Source: Paragorgia papillata (lineage: Eukaryota; Cnidaria; Anthozoa; Scleralcyonacea; Coralliidae). Taken from it: DNA of 64,000 bases. The stretch covers positions 1,976,001 through 2,040,000 of the forward strand of contig JAWNZC010000232.1 in assembly GCA_035771165.1 (NCBI GenBank). The letters are read 5' to 3'. The position numbers and the translations under genes are program-made. Below the pieces are notes generated by a model. The model had not been told where the DNA came from. It was given only the letters and a program-made list of their open reading frames with translations, and made no database searches. Positions 31,555-42,523 of the stretch are shown piece by piece; within the stretch, counting starts at the first letter, position 1; each line of letters opens with the position of its first letter.

Positions 31555-31750
31555 CAAAGTATAAAGTATAGTTTTACCTTAAAGTCTTCGCTACCAGAGG
31601 TTTCACCCTAAACGGGATCATCAGGCGACTGAAAACCTCTGGTAGCGAAGACTTTAAGGTAAAACTATACTTTATACTTTGTATTTTGCTCTATCTATAT
31701 ATGGTATTGAGCACTCTCTAACATTTCGTGAACCAAAACTCACTTACATA
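31555..31750. repeat. PLE-tail palindrome, second copy
   Basis: This matches 29523-29720 in inverted orientation: the flank with AGCACTCTCTAACATTTCG is at 31710-31728 here and its complement at 29536-29560 there. The right arm lacks the stretch between the loop and AAACCTCTGG, so only the left arm carries a full hammerhead-like core. Confidence 0.75.
31584..31631 (-). ncRNA. Hammerhead-like ribozyme motif, imperfect, second copy
   Basis: The core is identical to 29613-29660: CTGATGA (31624-31618), the TCCC...GGGT hairpin, GAAA, CC-TCT-GG and TA, with the same stem II mismatch. Identical cores in two places suggest recent duplication of the terminal repeat. Confidence 0.4.
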
Positions 31751-31913
31751 TATAATATATATATATATGGAACAATCTGAATGAATTTCATCGATTACTT
31801 ATACACATGCGATCGTCGGTGACAACCGCATGTGGACAGCATCGGTGAAGTACATTCAGATAGCGTGAAGTGCACATGGGCCCAGAGTGCTCAAACTTCC
31901 ACAAGGGTAGTGA

Positions 31914-31970
<57 letters not shown>

Positions 31971-32100
31971 AAGTATGAAGTATAGTTTTACCTTAAAGTC
32001 TTCGCTATATATTTATATATATATATACTCTCAACTGTTCAATTACATTTTATTCTGAAGATGTTTCCTGCTAGCAACGAAACATTACTAAATTTCCTTT
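31751..32100. repeat. PLE tail debris and (TA)n tracts
   Basis: This contains tail repeat copy 2 (31853-31915), a TA tract (31913-31970), a truncated piece of the palindrome (31971-32008) and the phrase TTCTGAAGATGTTTCCTGC then CGAAACATTAC near 32050-32085, which resembles a decayed ribozyme core. Confidence 0.6.
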
Positions 32101-33002
32101 AAACTTTTCTATTCATGCCTTGAATTTATTATGGTTTCCATATTAAGATACTGAGCTGAACTCATATATTTATTTTGAGATTGCGCTTTCCGCCAGGAGA
32201 ATCAATAGCAAAGATTGTACGGCAATATACTAGAAATATTCCGGAGCCTATGTGTTCCGGCCTTGGGTAGGTGTTAAAGACCCATACCTCAGGTGTTGTA
32301 TTTGTGTTTAAAACACTCTTAATAACTCATGAAAAATTCAAAAGAATTTAATGTTTAATAAGTGCATGTATGTATGATACAACCCATTTGAGACACAATA
32401 CGAATAGACCTATTAATATTCTGTATAATTCGATACAGAATACCAATAGAGGTTAGAAACCTTTAGCAGCTGTATTACACGTACATATCAGGGCTATCTC
32501 AACTCTCAAACAGTGAAATTGACCTTTTTCTAACTAAATCCGAAAAAAATATTACTTATTTATTAACACCGCAGACTTCGAGTATTTTAAAGATTCGGCC
32601 CGAGCTTGTATATCTGATACTACGGCCACTCGTATTGTAAATAGTATATATTATATTTAATAATAAACGTGTTTAACATATTCCCAAGAGCCCTTCCGTT
32701 CGAACACTTATAAAATAAGATACATTAAAAATAATCTAGCCTGGATTGAAAGTCTGGCTAAAAATTATATTCGCGTCTATATCTGGGTTAGATTCTCCCC
32801 CAAAAGATTACGGCAGCGCGTTTAATATATTTTGTCGTTGTAAGTAAGTCATACACCCGGTCCCACAGCTTTCCCAAACAACTTAACAGTATTTAAAGAT
32901 GGACAAAAGCATAGCATGATATACTGCTAAACAAGACGTCTGAGGAAGTACTTTCCTAGCTCTTCAGGGCATATTAAATCTCGAAAACATTTTTTTTTTA
33001 CC
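32101..33002. other. No gene seen
   Basis: This is AT-rich sequence with no motif beyond short inverted phrases near 32425-32445. It may be 3' untranslated sequence of the LINE lying upstream on the minus strand. Confidence 0.4.
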
Positions 33003-33134
33003 CAAAGCCAGGTTTCCATTCGACTTCTCCAATCAGACGACTAGAGATATTTCGAATTGCCCAATCTGATTGGATGGATTCAGGCGATCGGAACAATTGA
33101 AGGGATCGAGACGATCTTATGGAATCCAGGCTTA
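33003..33134. mobile_element. MITE-like element with AAGCCWGGWTTCCAT ends
   Basis: AAAGCCAGGTTTCCATTCGA at the left is inverted against GGAATCCAGGCTTA at the right. Inner GATTGG phrases are also mirrored. It is about 132 bp and interrupts the 3' part of LINE B. Confidence 0.6.
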
Positions 33135-33438
33135 AGTAATCGATGTTCTCCTTCCAAGATAATCTTGAATCGATAATTCACGTAGGTATTTGAGCTTATA
33201 TAGCTTTTCCAGATAGGTGTCCTTTATTTGTAAGTTAAGGCTTGTAACAATAGAAAGCCGTTGGTGAGTCCTTAGCAACATTATCTTCGTCATATCAATA
33301 TAAAGAAAGAGGAATTTGGAAGTTATTCATTTGTCACCCAATTTAGATTATCGGTTAAAGTAGTTTTAATATCTAAAATTGAATTTCTAAAAAAACAAAG
33401 GCAATGTATCAACCGTGAAAAATTGGATTGTGTTGTTT

Positions 33439-34030
33439 TTAGGAATAGAAGAAAGATTGTCGATATATGAGGTGCACACCATTTTTTGCACTGCTCGTTC
33501 GATAATTTTTTAGACTACATATAGGTAATATATAAATTGGTCTATAATTTAAAAATCCGTTTTGGAACAACTTTATGAATTGGTATGATTGTGCCATGTT
33601 TGCAATGAATAAGAATTTTTTCATGATCAATGATCGATTCATCAATACATGCAGTAATTGGATCAGCGATAGATTCTGCCCCGTCCTTCAATAATCGTGC
33701 CTATATTGCTATTCCTATATATTGCCTATAATATAAGACGAGTGGTTTTATTTACTTTAATAGATCTTAATCCATTCTCCACGAAACTTTTATCTATCAA
33801 GTCAAACTTAAAATAATAATTGTTAAAGTTGTTCTGGTAAATAGGAGCAATGCACGAGGAAACAAATGACAAACCACTTCTACGATTTGTGACCATTTTT
33901 TGAAAGGGCAGTTGACAAAAGATACTGAAAGCGTCACCGGGTCATAGATCACTTTTTCATTGATAAGTACTAATGAAATAGAATTTCTTTCTTCTTCGCT
34001 GAGACAGCTTTTTTTCTCATAACTTTCCAA
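33439..34030 (-). pseudogene. LINE B reverse transcriptase, N-terminal fragments
   Basis: LINEKVIYDPVTLSVSF then VNCPFKKW matches the region before the fingers domain. KHGTIIPIHKVVPK with NYRPIYILPICS then AVQKMVCTSYIDNLSS matches the RT fingers (family NYRPISIL). The frames change between the pieces. The catalytic YADD region was not found, so the palm domain is deleted or too diverged. Confidence 0.6.
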
Positions 34031-34379
34031 AGCTTGAATGAGTTGCCACTGTTTTTTTATGACTTAATATGGTTTCCTTGTAATTTTTAAGTAGACCGAT
34101 CACTATCTGAATCAAATTGTTGAGCTTTCCTATATGATACCAGTCTCTTCGGGATTTGATATCGATATTTACCCAAGGAAGACAATTATTTTGCTCAAGA
34201 TCTTATTGAACGTTTGGGATGATTCTTATTGAATGTTTGAGTAATTTCTCTTTAAATGCTAACCATACTTCATTTACCGTGAGTGCACGAGTAACACAAT
34301 CCTAGTTTGGTAGTTTCAAATCATATATATGAAATTCAGTAGTGAATAAACTTATAGTTTCGAGTTTGGAAAAGTTTGG

Positions 34380-35215
34380 TTTTACCTGTTGGCATTTGGG
34401 CTTGTCTTGTTATGTAGATCAAAGAATGATCGCTGAGAAACAAGGAAGAACGCCTCGATCAGTAATGTTAAACTATCTGTGGTAAAAGTTATGTCAAATA
34501 ACGTAGAAGGGCGTTCAGTTGCCCTTGTTGGAACGGTTCTCAGTTGTTTCATTTGATAAATATTTAAAAAAAAACGAATCAACGCCTTTGAGTCAGCCAG
34601 AGGTTTCTTGACATCAAGGTTAAAATTACCTAATGGATGATATTAATTTGTTTCGATAGAGAGGTTTGTCAAGGATACTTTCCAATTTTGTGTTAAATGC
34701 TAACAGATCGATAGAATGAGTTAGAATGAGATTTATGAATAAAAGCAATAAATGCCTTACTTATTTTTGGTAGTGTAAGTTCTATCCAAACATCTTCAAG
34801 TTCAGCGATATGTAAGTCGGAACGAAGACAGGTAACAAATTTTCATTTACAATGTACGGCTGTTCCTCTGCCTTCCGGTTTGAATGAACGATCGTTCCTA
34901 AGTAGGTTGTCACCGCAATCGAAAGGGAGTTGTCTGACCAATCCTGATTTAGCCACGTTAAATTTAAGTTAACTCTTTCCTGTCCGAATTGGTCTTTAGT
35001 ATTTTATTCTAGCTAACGACAGACGATTTTATTCAACTCTGGGGAAGCCCTCGGACAGGAATGAGTTAAGCAAAGAATATCACAGGAATTATTCTATAAG
35101 AGAAGCTTGATTTCTTCAAGATTCTTCCGTAAGTTTCTTGCATTCAGGTGGGCTATTTTAAGGCCAAGATTGTTAAAAAGCAGGCCGGAATTTGTAGGAC
35201 CAAGGTTGAATTTGA
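34380..35215 (-). pseudogene. LINE B APE-type endonuclease pseudogene
   Basis: LKIAHLNARNLRKNLEEI opens the domain. It is cut by a MITE after DIL, then resumes with LTWLNQDWSDNSL, LRNDRSFKPEGRGTAVHCK and RSDLHIAELEDVWIEL. The catalytic phrase GNFNLDVKKPLADSKAL lies near 34630-34580 (family GDFN, here Asp to Asn). The domain ends with TVPTRATERPSTLFDITF. The D to N change and the stops indicate loss of nicking activity. Confidence 0.7.
34979..35069. mobile_element. Short TTAA-flanked MITE, copy 2
   Basis: It is bounded by TTAA at 34979 and 35066, with the same ends as copy 1 at 29033-29133 and a nearly identical interior. It interrupts the LINE B endonuclease frame, so it is younger than LINE B. 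Confidence 0.85.
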
Positions 35216-35559
35216 CGTCCAATTAAAGACAAACCATAAGAAGTTCAAAAAAAGACTATTCGAATAGAATTAACCCATGTCTTGCAACGACTCCCAATGA
35301 AAGCTTGATATCACGTCTTTGGAGATGAACACGATCTAACGATAGAAACGAGGAGATATATTTACCCACTACGAATGCAGACTTCCAGACTTTTTTCTAA
35401 CTATCCCCACAATTGCTTTGAATGATCAGAAAATTTACTAATAACAATGTTAACTTGACGCTACAAAATGCGAGTAATCCAGCCAGACATGCACCTAGTT
35501 GGACCGCCATGCTGCCTGCAATGTGACCTCTGTGTACTCAATGTGAACACTTTATTCTC

Positions 35560-36035
35560 AAATTCAAATTCAAATAGGTTAGTACAAATCTTTGCTCTTA
35601 GCAAGCACAAAAGTCATGACTGGTGTGAGTCTCCTTGGCTTGTTTTGAACCGAGGCTGCAGCGTAAGTCACACTTGCTTATATGTTGTCTTTGAGCTCTG
35701 CATTCATTGGCCAATACATGGATTCCCATGCTCTCTTCAAAGTCGACTCGATCCCTTGATGGCTAGCTGGCATATGGGTTTTACATCAGTGGCTTTTTCA
35801 GCGCTTTGCAGGGGAAGACTAGTCGAACGCCACGTAGAATAAACTCATATTGAACTAGTAACTCATGCTGACTGGCAGGCTGTTCTTATTGTCTGGCCAT
35901 CCTGTCTGTACTATTTTCTTCAGTGTCTGCGAAGCTTTGTCTTGATTTGTTTCTTTCCTGTATGCGTTGATAATGTCCATGGTCGCGAGTAAGTGAGGTT
36001 AACTTCCTTCATTGCCTTGTACTCCTCCGGTCCTC
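35560..36035 (-). pseudogene. Ty3/gypsy integrase N-terminal region (3' half of a split element)
   Basis: Going down the minus strand: DIINAYRKETNQDKASQTLK and IVQTGWPDNKNSLPVSMSY form the linker after RNase H. Then MPASHQGIESTLKRAWESMY and WPMNAELKDNI carry the HHCC zinc-finger region (family H-x-S-H-x-G, then W-P-x-M). KCDLRCSLGSKQAKETHTSH supplies the Cys pair and following motif. The DDE core is absent because LINE B begins just downstream. It is in line with, and in the same orientation as, the gypsy pol fragment at 39335-40920. Confidence 0.7.
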
Positions 36036-36374
36036 ATTCAAAATTTGACCGTAACCATAAATTTTATTCTCAAGTCCAAACTGGCTTGAAGGAAATTTGA
36101 GAGGTTAGCTCTATATAACAACTTCCAAACAAAAATTGTGTAACAAATATTATAAGATAAATCTAGTAAATATTAGTTCTTAAAATAATGAATGTTTAAA
36201 TATTTAAGTATTGTTGCAGACGGTTTTTAAACACGCTAATATTACCAGCTTCTACAACATTACTAGGTAATTTATTCCAGAGTCTTATAATTTTAACAAA
36301 AAAGAAAATTTATAGGAGTTCACCCTAGCCAATTTTACATAAAGCTTATATCTATGATTGGCTCTAGTGCGAGA

Positions 36375-38066
36375 TCATTTTGACATTTCAGAAAAATCAC
36401 TAAAATTTAAATTATCAGAAATACCAATCACTATTTTATAACATTCAATTAGACTAAGATAATCGCGGCGTACGGAAAGGATCGGCCAGCCAGGCTTTTT
36501 ACACCTGCCTTCATACGACATTTCCCCTCGTCCTTGATTTATAGCGCGTCTTGAAGCTCTTCTTTGGACTTTTTCAAGAGCATGTATATTCTTTACACGA
36601 TGAGAACTCCATACAGGAACAGCATACTCAAGAATATGTCGAACAAGTGATTTGTACAACATGGATAAAGCTTGCTGGTTAGAAGTACGGACAGTCCTTT
36701 TAATAATTCCTGGCACTTTATTTGCTTTGTGGATTGTTGTTCCAACGTGCTTGTTCCACGATAAATCGTTTCATACAGTTACTCCAAGATCTTTGACATG
36801 TTGTCCAACGTTCAGTGACTTCCCTTCAAGAGACTAATTCGGAACAGACTTATCTCGAGAGTGCGTGATTCTCATTAATTCACATTTCTCAATATTAAAG
36901 CGCATTTGCCATTTGTTAGCCCACTCACTAACAGAATTTAAATCTGATTGTAAGATACCTGTAACAGCTATAAGATCCTTCATCTCCCTGTAGATTTTTG
37001 TATCGTCAGCAAATAATTTGATTTTTGATTTCACATTGTCAATAATGTATATCAAGAATAGTATGGGTCCAAGAATTGTTCCTTGGGGCGTACCTGATAT
37101 TACTGGCGACCATTCTGATAAATACCTCGAATGACTACACGCTGTTTTCTATTTGTAAGAAAATTTCGAAACCAAAGAAGTAGATTTCCTCCAATACTAT
37201 ACCTGTTCAATTTTAGAAGTAACCTCTCATGAGGTACGCTGTTCGGAATGCTTTGGGGCCAGGTCAAGGAAAATCACGTCGGTCGGAGTTGAGCTGTTTC
37301 TAGTCTTTGTACAATCATCTAAGGTAGACAGCAGCTGTGTAATCGTAGACCTTCCCCTGAGATAAGCGAACTGATGTAATTTGTTGAATACGTTTAAATC
37401 ATTCCAAAATCTAATTATTCTATCTCGCGTAATTTTCCCACCAATTTTACATACTATACACCTTAGGGAAATCTGACGGTAATTATCCCTCTTGTGTTTA
37501 GATCCTTCCTTAAAAATAGGTGAAATATCAGCTGACTTCCATTCATCCGGAATAGCACCTGTGGAAAAAGATTTATTTAGGCGGGCCGAAATTGATGGTG
37601 CCAATTCGCTTGCACAAACTTTTAGAATACGTGATGGAATGTAGTCGGACCCAGGAGATTTGTTTGGATTAAGAGAATGAATATGTTTTTCAACTTCATT
37701 AGTATAACAATGAATATATTCAATTTTCTCATCAACAGCGTAGTTCAGCTCTGGTAAATTGGCATAATCTTCGATTGTAAACACTGATGAAAAGTATTAA
37801 TTCATGCTACACAGGATACTATAGTCATCAGTTACAGTAGATTCACCAATTTTCAAGGATACTAAATTATTAGTACCTTTTTGCTTTGATTTTACAAAAT
37901 TCCAAAATGGTTTAGGGTTTCTATTTTCTCGTAACTCTTGGGATAAGTTACTGATATGTTCCCATCGGGCTTGATTACATTTTCTTTTTAACAAATTGTT
38001 TAACTCCCGATACTTTGCCCAGACACTTATCTTGTTTGTTCTTTTGGCTTTTTTGTAGAGCAACAT
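36375..38066 (-). pseudogene. LINE A reverse transcriptase pseudogene
   Basis: The piece 38066-37797 (KAKRTNKISVWAKYRELNN, FWNFVKSKQKG) is the endonuclease-RT linker. The piece 37784-37227 contains SLNPNKSPGSDYIPSRILK, AIPDEWKSADISPIFKEGS and TDVIFLDLAPKHSE, where the first catalytic Asp is kept but the following motif is frameshifted. SGTPQGTILGP lies near 37095-37060. KLFADDTKIYREMKD in 37055-36834 keeps both catalytic Asp. The C-terminal domain at 36716-36375 has LYKSLVRHILEYAVPVW and LEKVQRRASR. It would be active only if several frameshifts were absent. Confidence 0.85.
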
Positions 38067-38090
38067 TCTTCTTCTGCAAAATGCTAATAA

Positions 38091-39225
38091 TTATTTGCCA
38101 ATCCAAGGAGCATGTGGTCTTCTTCTTGCTTTTGTATTTGGAATACATTCGTCAATTGCTGTAAATAGTAAATCTTTCCACGATGACCAATTATAGTTTA
38201 TATCATCATCCCAGAGAACACAGTCCCATTTCGTTCGTTGCAACACAGATTTTAGATGTGCCCAGTCAGCTTTTTTATAAGAATAAACTTGCTTTTGCGT
38301 TTGACGGGGGACATAAGGCTCACTGGTTAGTTTAAATGTCATCAAGTTGTGGTCAGAAAAAAAGTTGTCCTACATGCAAATAATCGATAATCTCTTCATT
38401 AGACGTTAGGACAAGATCGGGAATGTTATCTTCTCTAGTTGGTCGATCAACAACTTGAGATAGAACATTTTCATTGATGATTTCAGTTAACAGGACATAC
38501 GAGTCTGATCCATTTAAGGGCGTATTGTTAATCCAATCAAATTCACTTAGATTAAAATCCCCAACTAGCACAATTTCTGGTGTAGACAGATTTCGCAGTG
38601 CCCATTGGAGGTCTTCTAGTGTATTTAAATTACTATTTGGAGGTCTGTCAGAAATCCTAAAGTAAACAGCTTTTTGATAAAGTCGAAGAGTATAAGTCAA
38701 CAAAATAACAATTCGGAGTCGCACAGTAAATCATCTCGTGACGATGCATTTAAAGAGTTAGTAACTGCTATCAAGACACCTCCACCCTGTCGTCCGTGAT
38801 AGGTTCGGTCTCGTCTAAAGACTGTATAACGGGCCGTAAATATTTCTGATTCAGGAATAGAATCGTCTAGATGAGTTTCAGTTAGGATAATAATGTCATG
38901 TTGTGTTTGTGGTAACTCGATGTCCAAAAGATGTCTTTTGTTTACTACTTCTGGCATTAGTATAAAATACAGACAACGATTTTCCTTTAGGATTTAACTG
39001 ACGGCTACAATTTGGAGGACAAGCCCGTTTCCTCATGTTAATAGTGTTTGTATTTACCTTGTTTGGACCAGGCAAAGGATGAATATCTCCACTTCGAGTT
39101 AGAACCAATTCCGCAAGATTGAAGCATAATACGATGGCCACCCACTTGACTCGACGGAGAAGTCGCCAACAACTCAAACGCATCCGTATTGGATTTATAG
39201 TATCCCAAATGATGGCAATAAACAT
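38091..39225 (-). pseudogene. LINE A APE-type endonuclease pseudogene
   Basis: SLSVFYTNARSSKQK opens the domain, followed by HDIIILTETHLDDSIPES (catalytic Glu in the T-E-T box), VFRRDRTYHGRQGGGVLIAV, LVGDFNLSEFDWIN (catalytic D and N) and VVDRPTREDNIPDLVLTSN. Then FSDHNLMTFKL near 38360-38335 has the catalytic S-D-H. The key residues of all four boxes are present, although the chain is spread over frames 39225-38896, 38957-38697, 38724-38353 and 38345-38091. Confidence 0.8.
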
Positions 39226-39334
39226 TTATAAATCGTTTAGAAGAATTTCGATTCTTGAATCGAAGCAGCAGCAGACAAAGGCTTAAAAAGACTACGGAAC
39301 AACACAAAGCATGTCTAACCGCCATGACCCTACA

Positions 39335-40920
39335 AACACGGCATCAGCTGGGACATATTTGCCTCTTTTGGTCTCTTCCACCCTAGCCATAAAATGCCTG
39401 CCCAGTGTGTTAGCTACAAGTAACTCTGCTACCTTCTTCTAACTTACGTGCCAGTCATACGTGCGGAGCCTCGTTTTCATTCTCTGTAACAGCCTGGATG
39501 CAGTGACGATTGACTTCGTGAAGATGGTTTCTAGTAGCTTGTGGTCGGAGTATTCGCATACGGGTCTTCCCTCTATCTCTTGACTGGATCAGCCTTCACT
39601 CCTGCAGATATGAGAATGTGATCTATGTAAGAAACTAAAATTTTCTTGAACAAGACTTTGTCTTTGTTAAGTTTTACTCTCCGCCCTAGGCATCTTTCTA
39701 AAAGCTTCTCCGGTTTCCCATCGTGATCTTTTACAGCTTCACTGACTGTATCACCATTGCCTTCACTAAAATGTCACCCGCGACTCTGCGACTGTCTTGA
39801 CTTACTTTAGATCGTCGATGACTTGATCCGGGCGGCATTGAAATATTTCCCCGGCGAGATCTGAAATCACTAATGGTATGCGTTTCCATTTGTAGCAAGC
39901 AAAAGGCGTGTTAAAAGTCGTAAAGGTAGAATACCTTCAATGGTCTGCATGGGATAATGGCACCTTTTTAGTGCTTTGTTGAGTAGATCGACGTTAATCA
40001 CGGCAGACTCAGATGTACCCATTGGACTTTCTTGCAACTATGATTGAACTAATCCAATCCAGTCTGCATGTAGGTTGATACAATTCTCAATTATGTTGTT
40101 TGAAGCTTTGCATGGCGAAAATCTATTTTATATAAGAAAGTTTGTAGTCTTACACCATGTTATGGATTTTTTTCTAATTTTTAGAAATTAATAAAAGCTT
40201 TCATAACGTGGTGTATAAGACTACAAACTTTCTTAAATAAAATTCTCAATTATACCATTATCTTTGAGTTCTGCTAGATGACTCTAAGCGGGTCTTTTAC
40301 GGACTTAGGAAATCTTTAGCGCTGGTGGTTTTACTGCCTTAATGTTTTTGTTACTTTCATGTAGAGCCTAGGGCCCAGCTGTCCAAGTCCTTTGAAAACA
40401 CGTTTGTACTTCCTGATAATCAGTTCCATGGTTAACTCCACTTCTTCTGGTGTTGTTAGGACGGTATTGGTATGTGCCTTTGTCTGAAGGGGCTCTGGCG
40501 TCACGCTATCTCAGCCGGCCACTCTGAATAATTTCCCGAAAATAGTTTCCGTGACAAAGTTAAAACTTGTTTAAAACACTCATGAAACCTTTATTTTGTT
40601 AACGACTGTCACTGTTTTTTACAGCAACTTTAACATTGTATTTCTTCTGTCTCTTCACCGAGCATTGACAAACTGGTTTCAATGTTTTAGTAATGTACAT
40701 CTTAAAGAGTTGTTTTGTCTGCTTCAGCTTACCGACACAATTTGTTACAGACAGCTCACATGGTTTAATCACATTGCCGGTGCCACCAGAGTCAAATCAA
40801 CACATATATGCATATATGCGCAGGGGCAGATTTAACATTGTGTGAACCTTTACCGCAACTCGATACAGCCAGCTCAGGATTTCCGTGTCAAGAGCTAACA
40901 TCTTCGTGCATACAGCATTG
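39335..40920 (-). pseudogene. Ty3/gypsy protease-RT-RNase H fragment (5' half of a split element)
   Basis: Down the minus strand: DSGGTGNVIKPCELS near 40793 is the retropepsin D-S-G box. FKGLGQLGPRLYMKV near 40420-40370 is the start of the RT region. After an insertion come DWISSIIVARKSNG and VDLLNKALKRCHYPM. Next are STFTTFNTPFACYKWKRIPL, VIDDLK and a degraded ADDIL box, then LERCLGRRVKLNKDKVLF and SYIDHILISAGVKADP. RNase H remains as EYSDHKLLETIFTKSIVTAS and LLQRMKTRLRTYDWH. Parts of the RT palm and RNase H are deleted. The sequence ends near 39340 where LINE A begins. Confidence 0.8.
40095..40240. mobile_element. Palindromic MITE in the gypsy RT region
   Basis: TTTGTAGTCTTACACCATG at the left pairs with CGTGGTGTATAAGACTACAA at the right (40132-40236). 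The 13-bp sequence AATTCTCAATTAT occurs at both 40082-40094 and 40241-40253, a probable target duplication, with 37 bp of extra sequence between the left copy and the palindrome. It interrupts the gypsy frame. Confidence 0.7.
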
Positions 40921-41298
40921 TTTGAATAAATCGTCATAGCAATAGCGTCATTGCATGTGTTCCACATTCCGTTTTTTTAATAAAAAAACACGGAGCACGT
41001 GAACACGACACGTCACCGTCGTATGGGATTTGCTGGCCATTGTGCAAGGGCGAGTGACCAGCCTGTCACAAACCTTCTTTTCTCGATATCACATAATGGA
41101 AAGAAGGGGAGAGGGGCTGGTCACAAAACATACATATCCATGCTTAAGGAAGACACTGGACTTCAATCAGACAGATAAATAAAAGACCTAACGATGGACA
41201 GAAACCTAGCTCTGGAGACAACGAGTTGAAAATTTTGCATTTCGTCTGCGAGCGACTGATTATATATACGACTATTTTCCAGATTGCGTCTTCCTTGC
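40921..41298. other. No gene seen
   Basis: There is a short inverted pair, CCGTTTTTTTAAT and ATAAAAAAACACGG, near 40971-40995, and repeated GGCTGGTCAC-like phrases near 41050 and 41125. No coding motif was seen. Confidence 0.4.
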
Positions 41299-41299
<1 letters not shown>

Positions 41300-41340
<41 letters not shown>

Positions 41341-41475
41341 TTATTATTATTTATACTTATTTGAAAACGGTAGCCCTTCAGTGCATTTAGGCTACTGATT
41401 TCCAAGGGGACGTTTTTACACAAAGGATATTAATAACTAATTACAAAATATATAAGGTTACTAATTACAAAATAT
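41300..41475 (-). mobile_element. LINE 3' end with (ATT)n tail
   Basis: On the minus strand CAGTAGCCTAAATGCACTGA and GGGCTACCGTTTTCAAATAA run into an (AAT)n tract at 41352-41300. This layout is typical of a LINE 3' end with a simple-repeat tail. No coding part is attached. Confidence 0.5.
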
Positions 41476-41935
41476 ATAATGTAATTACAGAGGATTTCAC
41501 ATAACCGCTGCCGACCGTGCTCCAAAGTTCGCCCGCCGCTTCCGAAGCCGGCGACGAACTTCGCACATTCATCACGCAACAGCCAATCAAGCTGCGAAGC
41601 CCGAAACGAACCCGCGAACCTCCGAAGCTCGGAAGTCCGCCCTTCATGGCACCACCTCAAAGTTTTCCGCCGGACGTACAGAGCAAATATTCGAATAACA
41701 ACGGATCCCAACAGTTTCGATAGACAAAACCTACAGCGCCTGGATTCGGCAGATTCAAGGGATCATTTCGATATAAAATTTATTTAAATTCGGCAGAAAA
41801 CATGTTTTGAAACACATATGTCTCCCAATGTATAAATACGACACTCACATTATATCTAGACACGCACAGGTAAACATATAAATATTCATATTTTTGGCGT
41901 TATTCGCTACTTATTTCTTGCGTTTTGTAGCTTAC
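41476..41935. other. No gene supported
   Basis: GC-richer sequence at 41500-41720 is open on both strands without any recognised motif. It could be a CpG-rich promoter-like segment, since a THAP exon follows on the plus strand, but I cannot show this. Confidence 0.3.
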
Positions 41936-42034
41936 TCCACACGCGTGTAAAATGGACTCCATGCACGCGTGTGGAGATGAGCACCCTCACCGTGCTCCAG
42001 GCCTTCGGCTTTACGCCCGGCCTGGAGTCCGTAA
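41936..42034. repeat. Two adjacent hairpins upstream of the THAP exon
   Basis: CTCCACACGCGTGTAAAAT pairs with ATGCACGCGTGTGGAG (41936-41976). GCTCCAGGCC pairs with GGCCTGGAGT (41992-42031). They lie just outside the inverted THAP-bearing arms. Confidence 0.75.
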
Positions 42035-42037
42035 GGT

Positions 42038-42426
42038 AATTCACCACTTCAACGCTAAAAACACGTGTAGTGTCACGTATGCAAAACGTAAACAAAGTCG
42101 AAAAATGTGGTCACATTCAGCGCGGTACGTCAATATGGTGGCCACTAAGAGATGCGCTTGGGGAATTTGTAAAAACGATCCTCGATACCCCCGTTTGATG
42201 GTAAAAAATAAGAATGGCGGTCCTGTACACTTCGCTCGATTTCCTGCTTTGAAAAGGTTCGTGGATAAACGACATGCGATGGATTGCGGCTTGTCATCGA
42301 GGCGATTCGTTTGTCTGCTCAAAAGACAGCTATATCTGTGATTTGCACGCCGTTGGAGGGAACCAAAACCCAGATTCCGTTTCGGTGATTTCTAGGAAAG
42401 AAGAGGTAAGTTGTCTTTCTCTTCAG

Positions 42427-42460
<34 letters not shown>

Positions 42461-42505
42461 TATCTATACTTGTATTTTTTCTTCGGTTCATAAGGCTCTC
42501 GATCA
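42038..42505 (+). repeat. Left arm of THAP-bearing inverted duplication
   Basis: It aligns with the reverse complement of 44192-44632, from CTTCAACGCTAAAA through GGTTCATAAGGCTCTCGA. The arms include upstream flank, exon and the first 80-100 bp of intron, so this is an inverted DNA duplication and not retroposition. Confidence 0.85.
42135..42405 (+). pseudogene. THAP-type zinc finger exon, plus-strand copy
   Basis: ATG at 42135 starts MVATKRCAWGICKNDPRYPR, with C-x4-C at the N terminus, then VHFARFPALKR. After a frameshift near 42265-42275 it reads RWIAACHRG, FVCSKDSYICDLHAVGG with the C-x2-H half, and SVISRKEE. C-x4-C followed by C-x2-H with a central W and P is the C2CH pattern of THAP DNA-binding domains. 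The exon ends at 42405 with AAGAG followed by GTAAGT, a consensus splice donor. The frameshift suggests a pseudogene unless the assembly is wrong there. THAP domains occur in host regulators and in P-element-like transposases. Confidence 0.65.
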
Positions 42506-42523
42506 TATTTACTAAAAATTCCG

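Larger units (their letters stand above)
33135..35540 (-). mobile_element. LINE B (non-LTR retrotransposon), degraded, endonuclease plus partial RT
   Basis: Going down the minus strand: a short leader frame beginning with MAVQLGACLAGLLAF near 35505, LGPTNSGLLFNNLGLKIAHL (about 35190), endonuclease pieces to 34380, RT N-terminal pieces to 33439 and a thumb-like piece near 33250-33180. Two MITEs (34979-35069 and 33003-33134) are inserted. The order fits an L2 or CR1-type LINE with an APE endonuclease. The RT catalytic middle appears to be missing. Confidence 0.7.
36040..39330 (-). mobile_element. LINE A (non-LTR retrotransposon), nearly full length, inserted in a Ty3/gypsy element
   Basis: The 5' end is near 39330 and the 3' end near 36040-36060. 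Leader, endonuclease and RT follow in order, each broken by a few frame changes. The upstream flank is gypsy RNase H and the downstream flank is the gypsy RNase H-integrase linker, so the LINE sits in the gypsy pol gene. The leader contains TRSGDIHPLPGPNKV, a phrase common near the start of CR1, L2 and Jockey-like second ORFs. Confidence 0.8.

Noticed and set aside
35468..35842. 124-residue plus-strand frame as a host gene
   Set aside because: The minus strand of the same stretch reads as the gypsy integrase N-terminal region, so the plus frame is its shadow.
41430..41723. GC-richer frames on both strands
   Set aside because: Both strands are open by composition. Neither shows a motif, a splice context or a homologous partner in the window.
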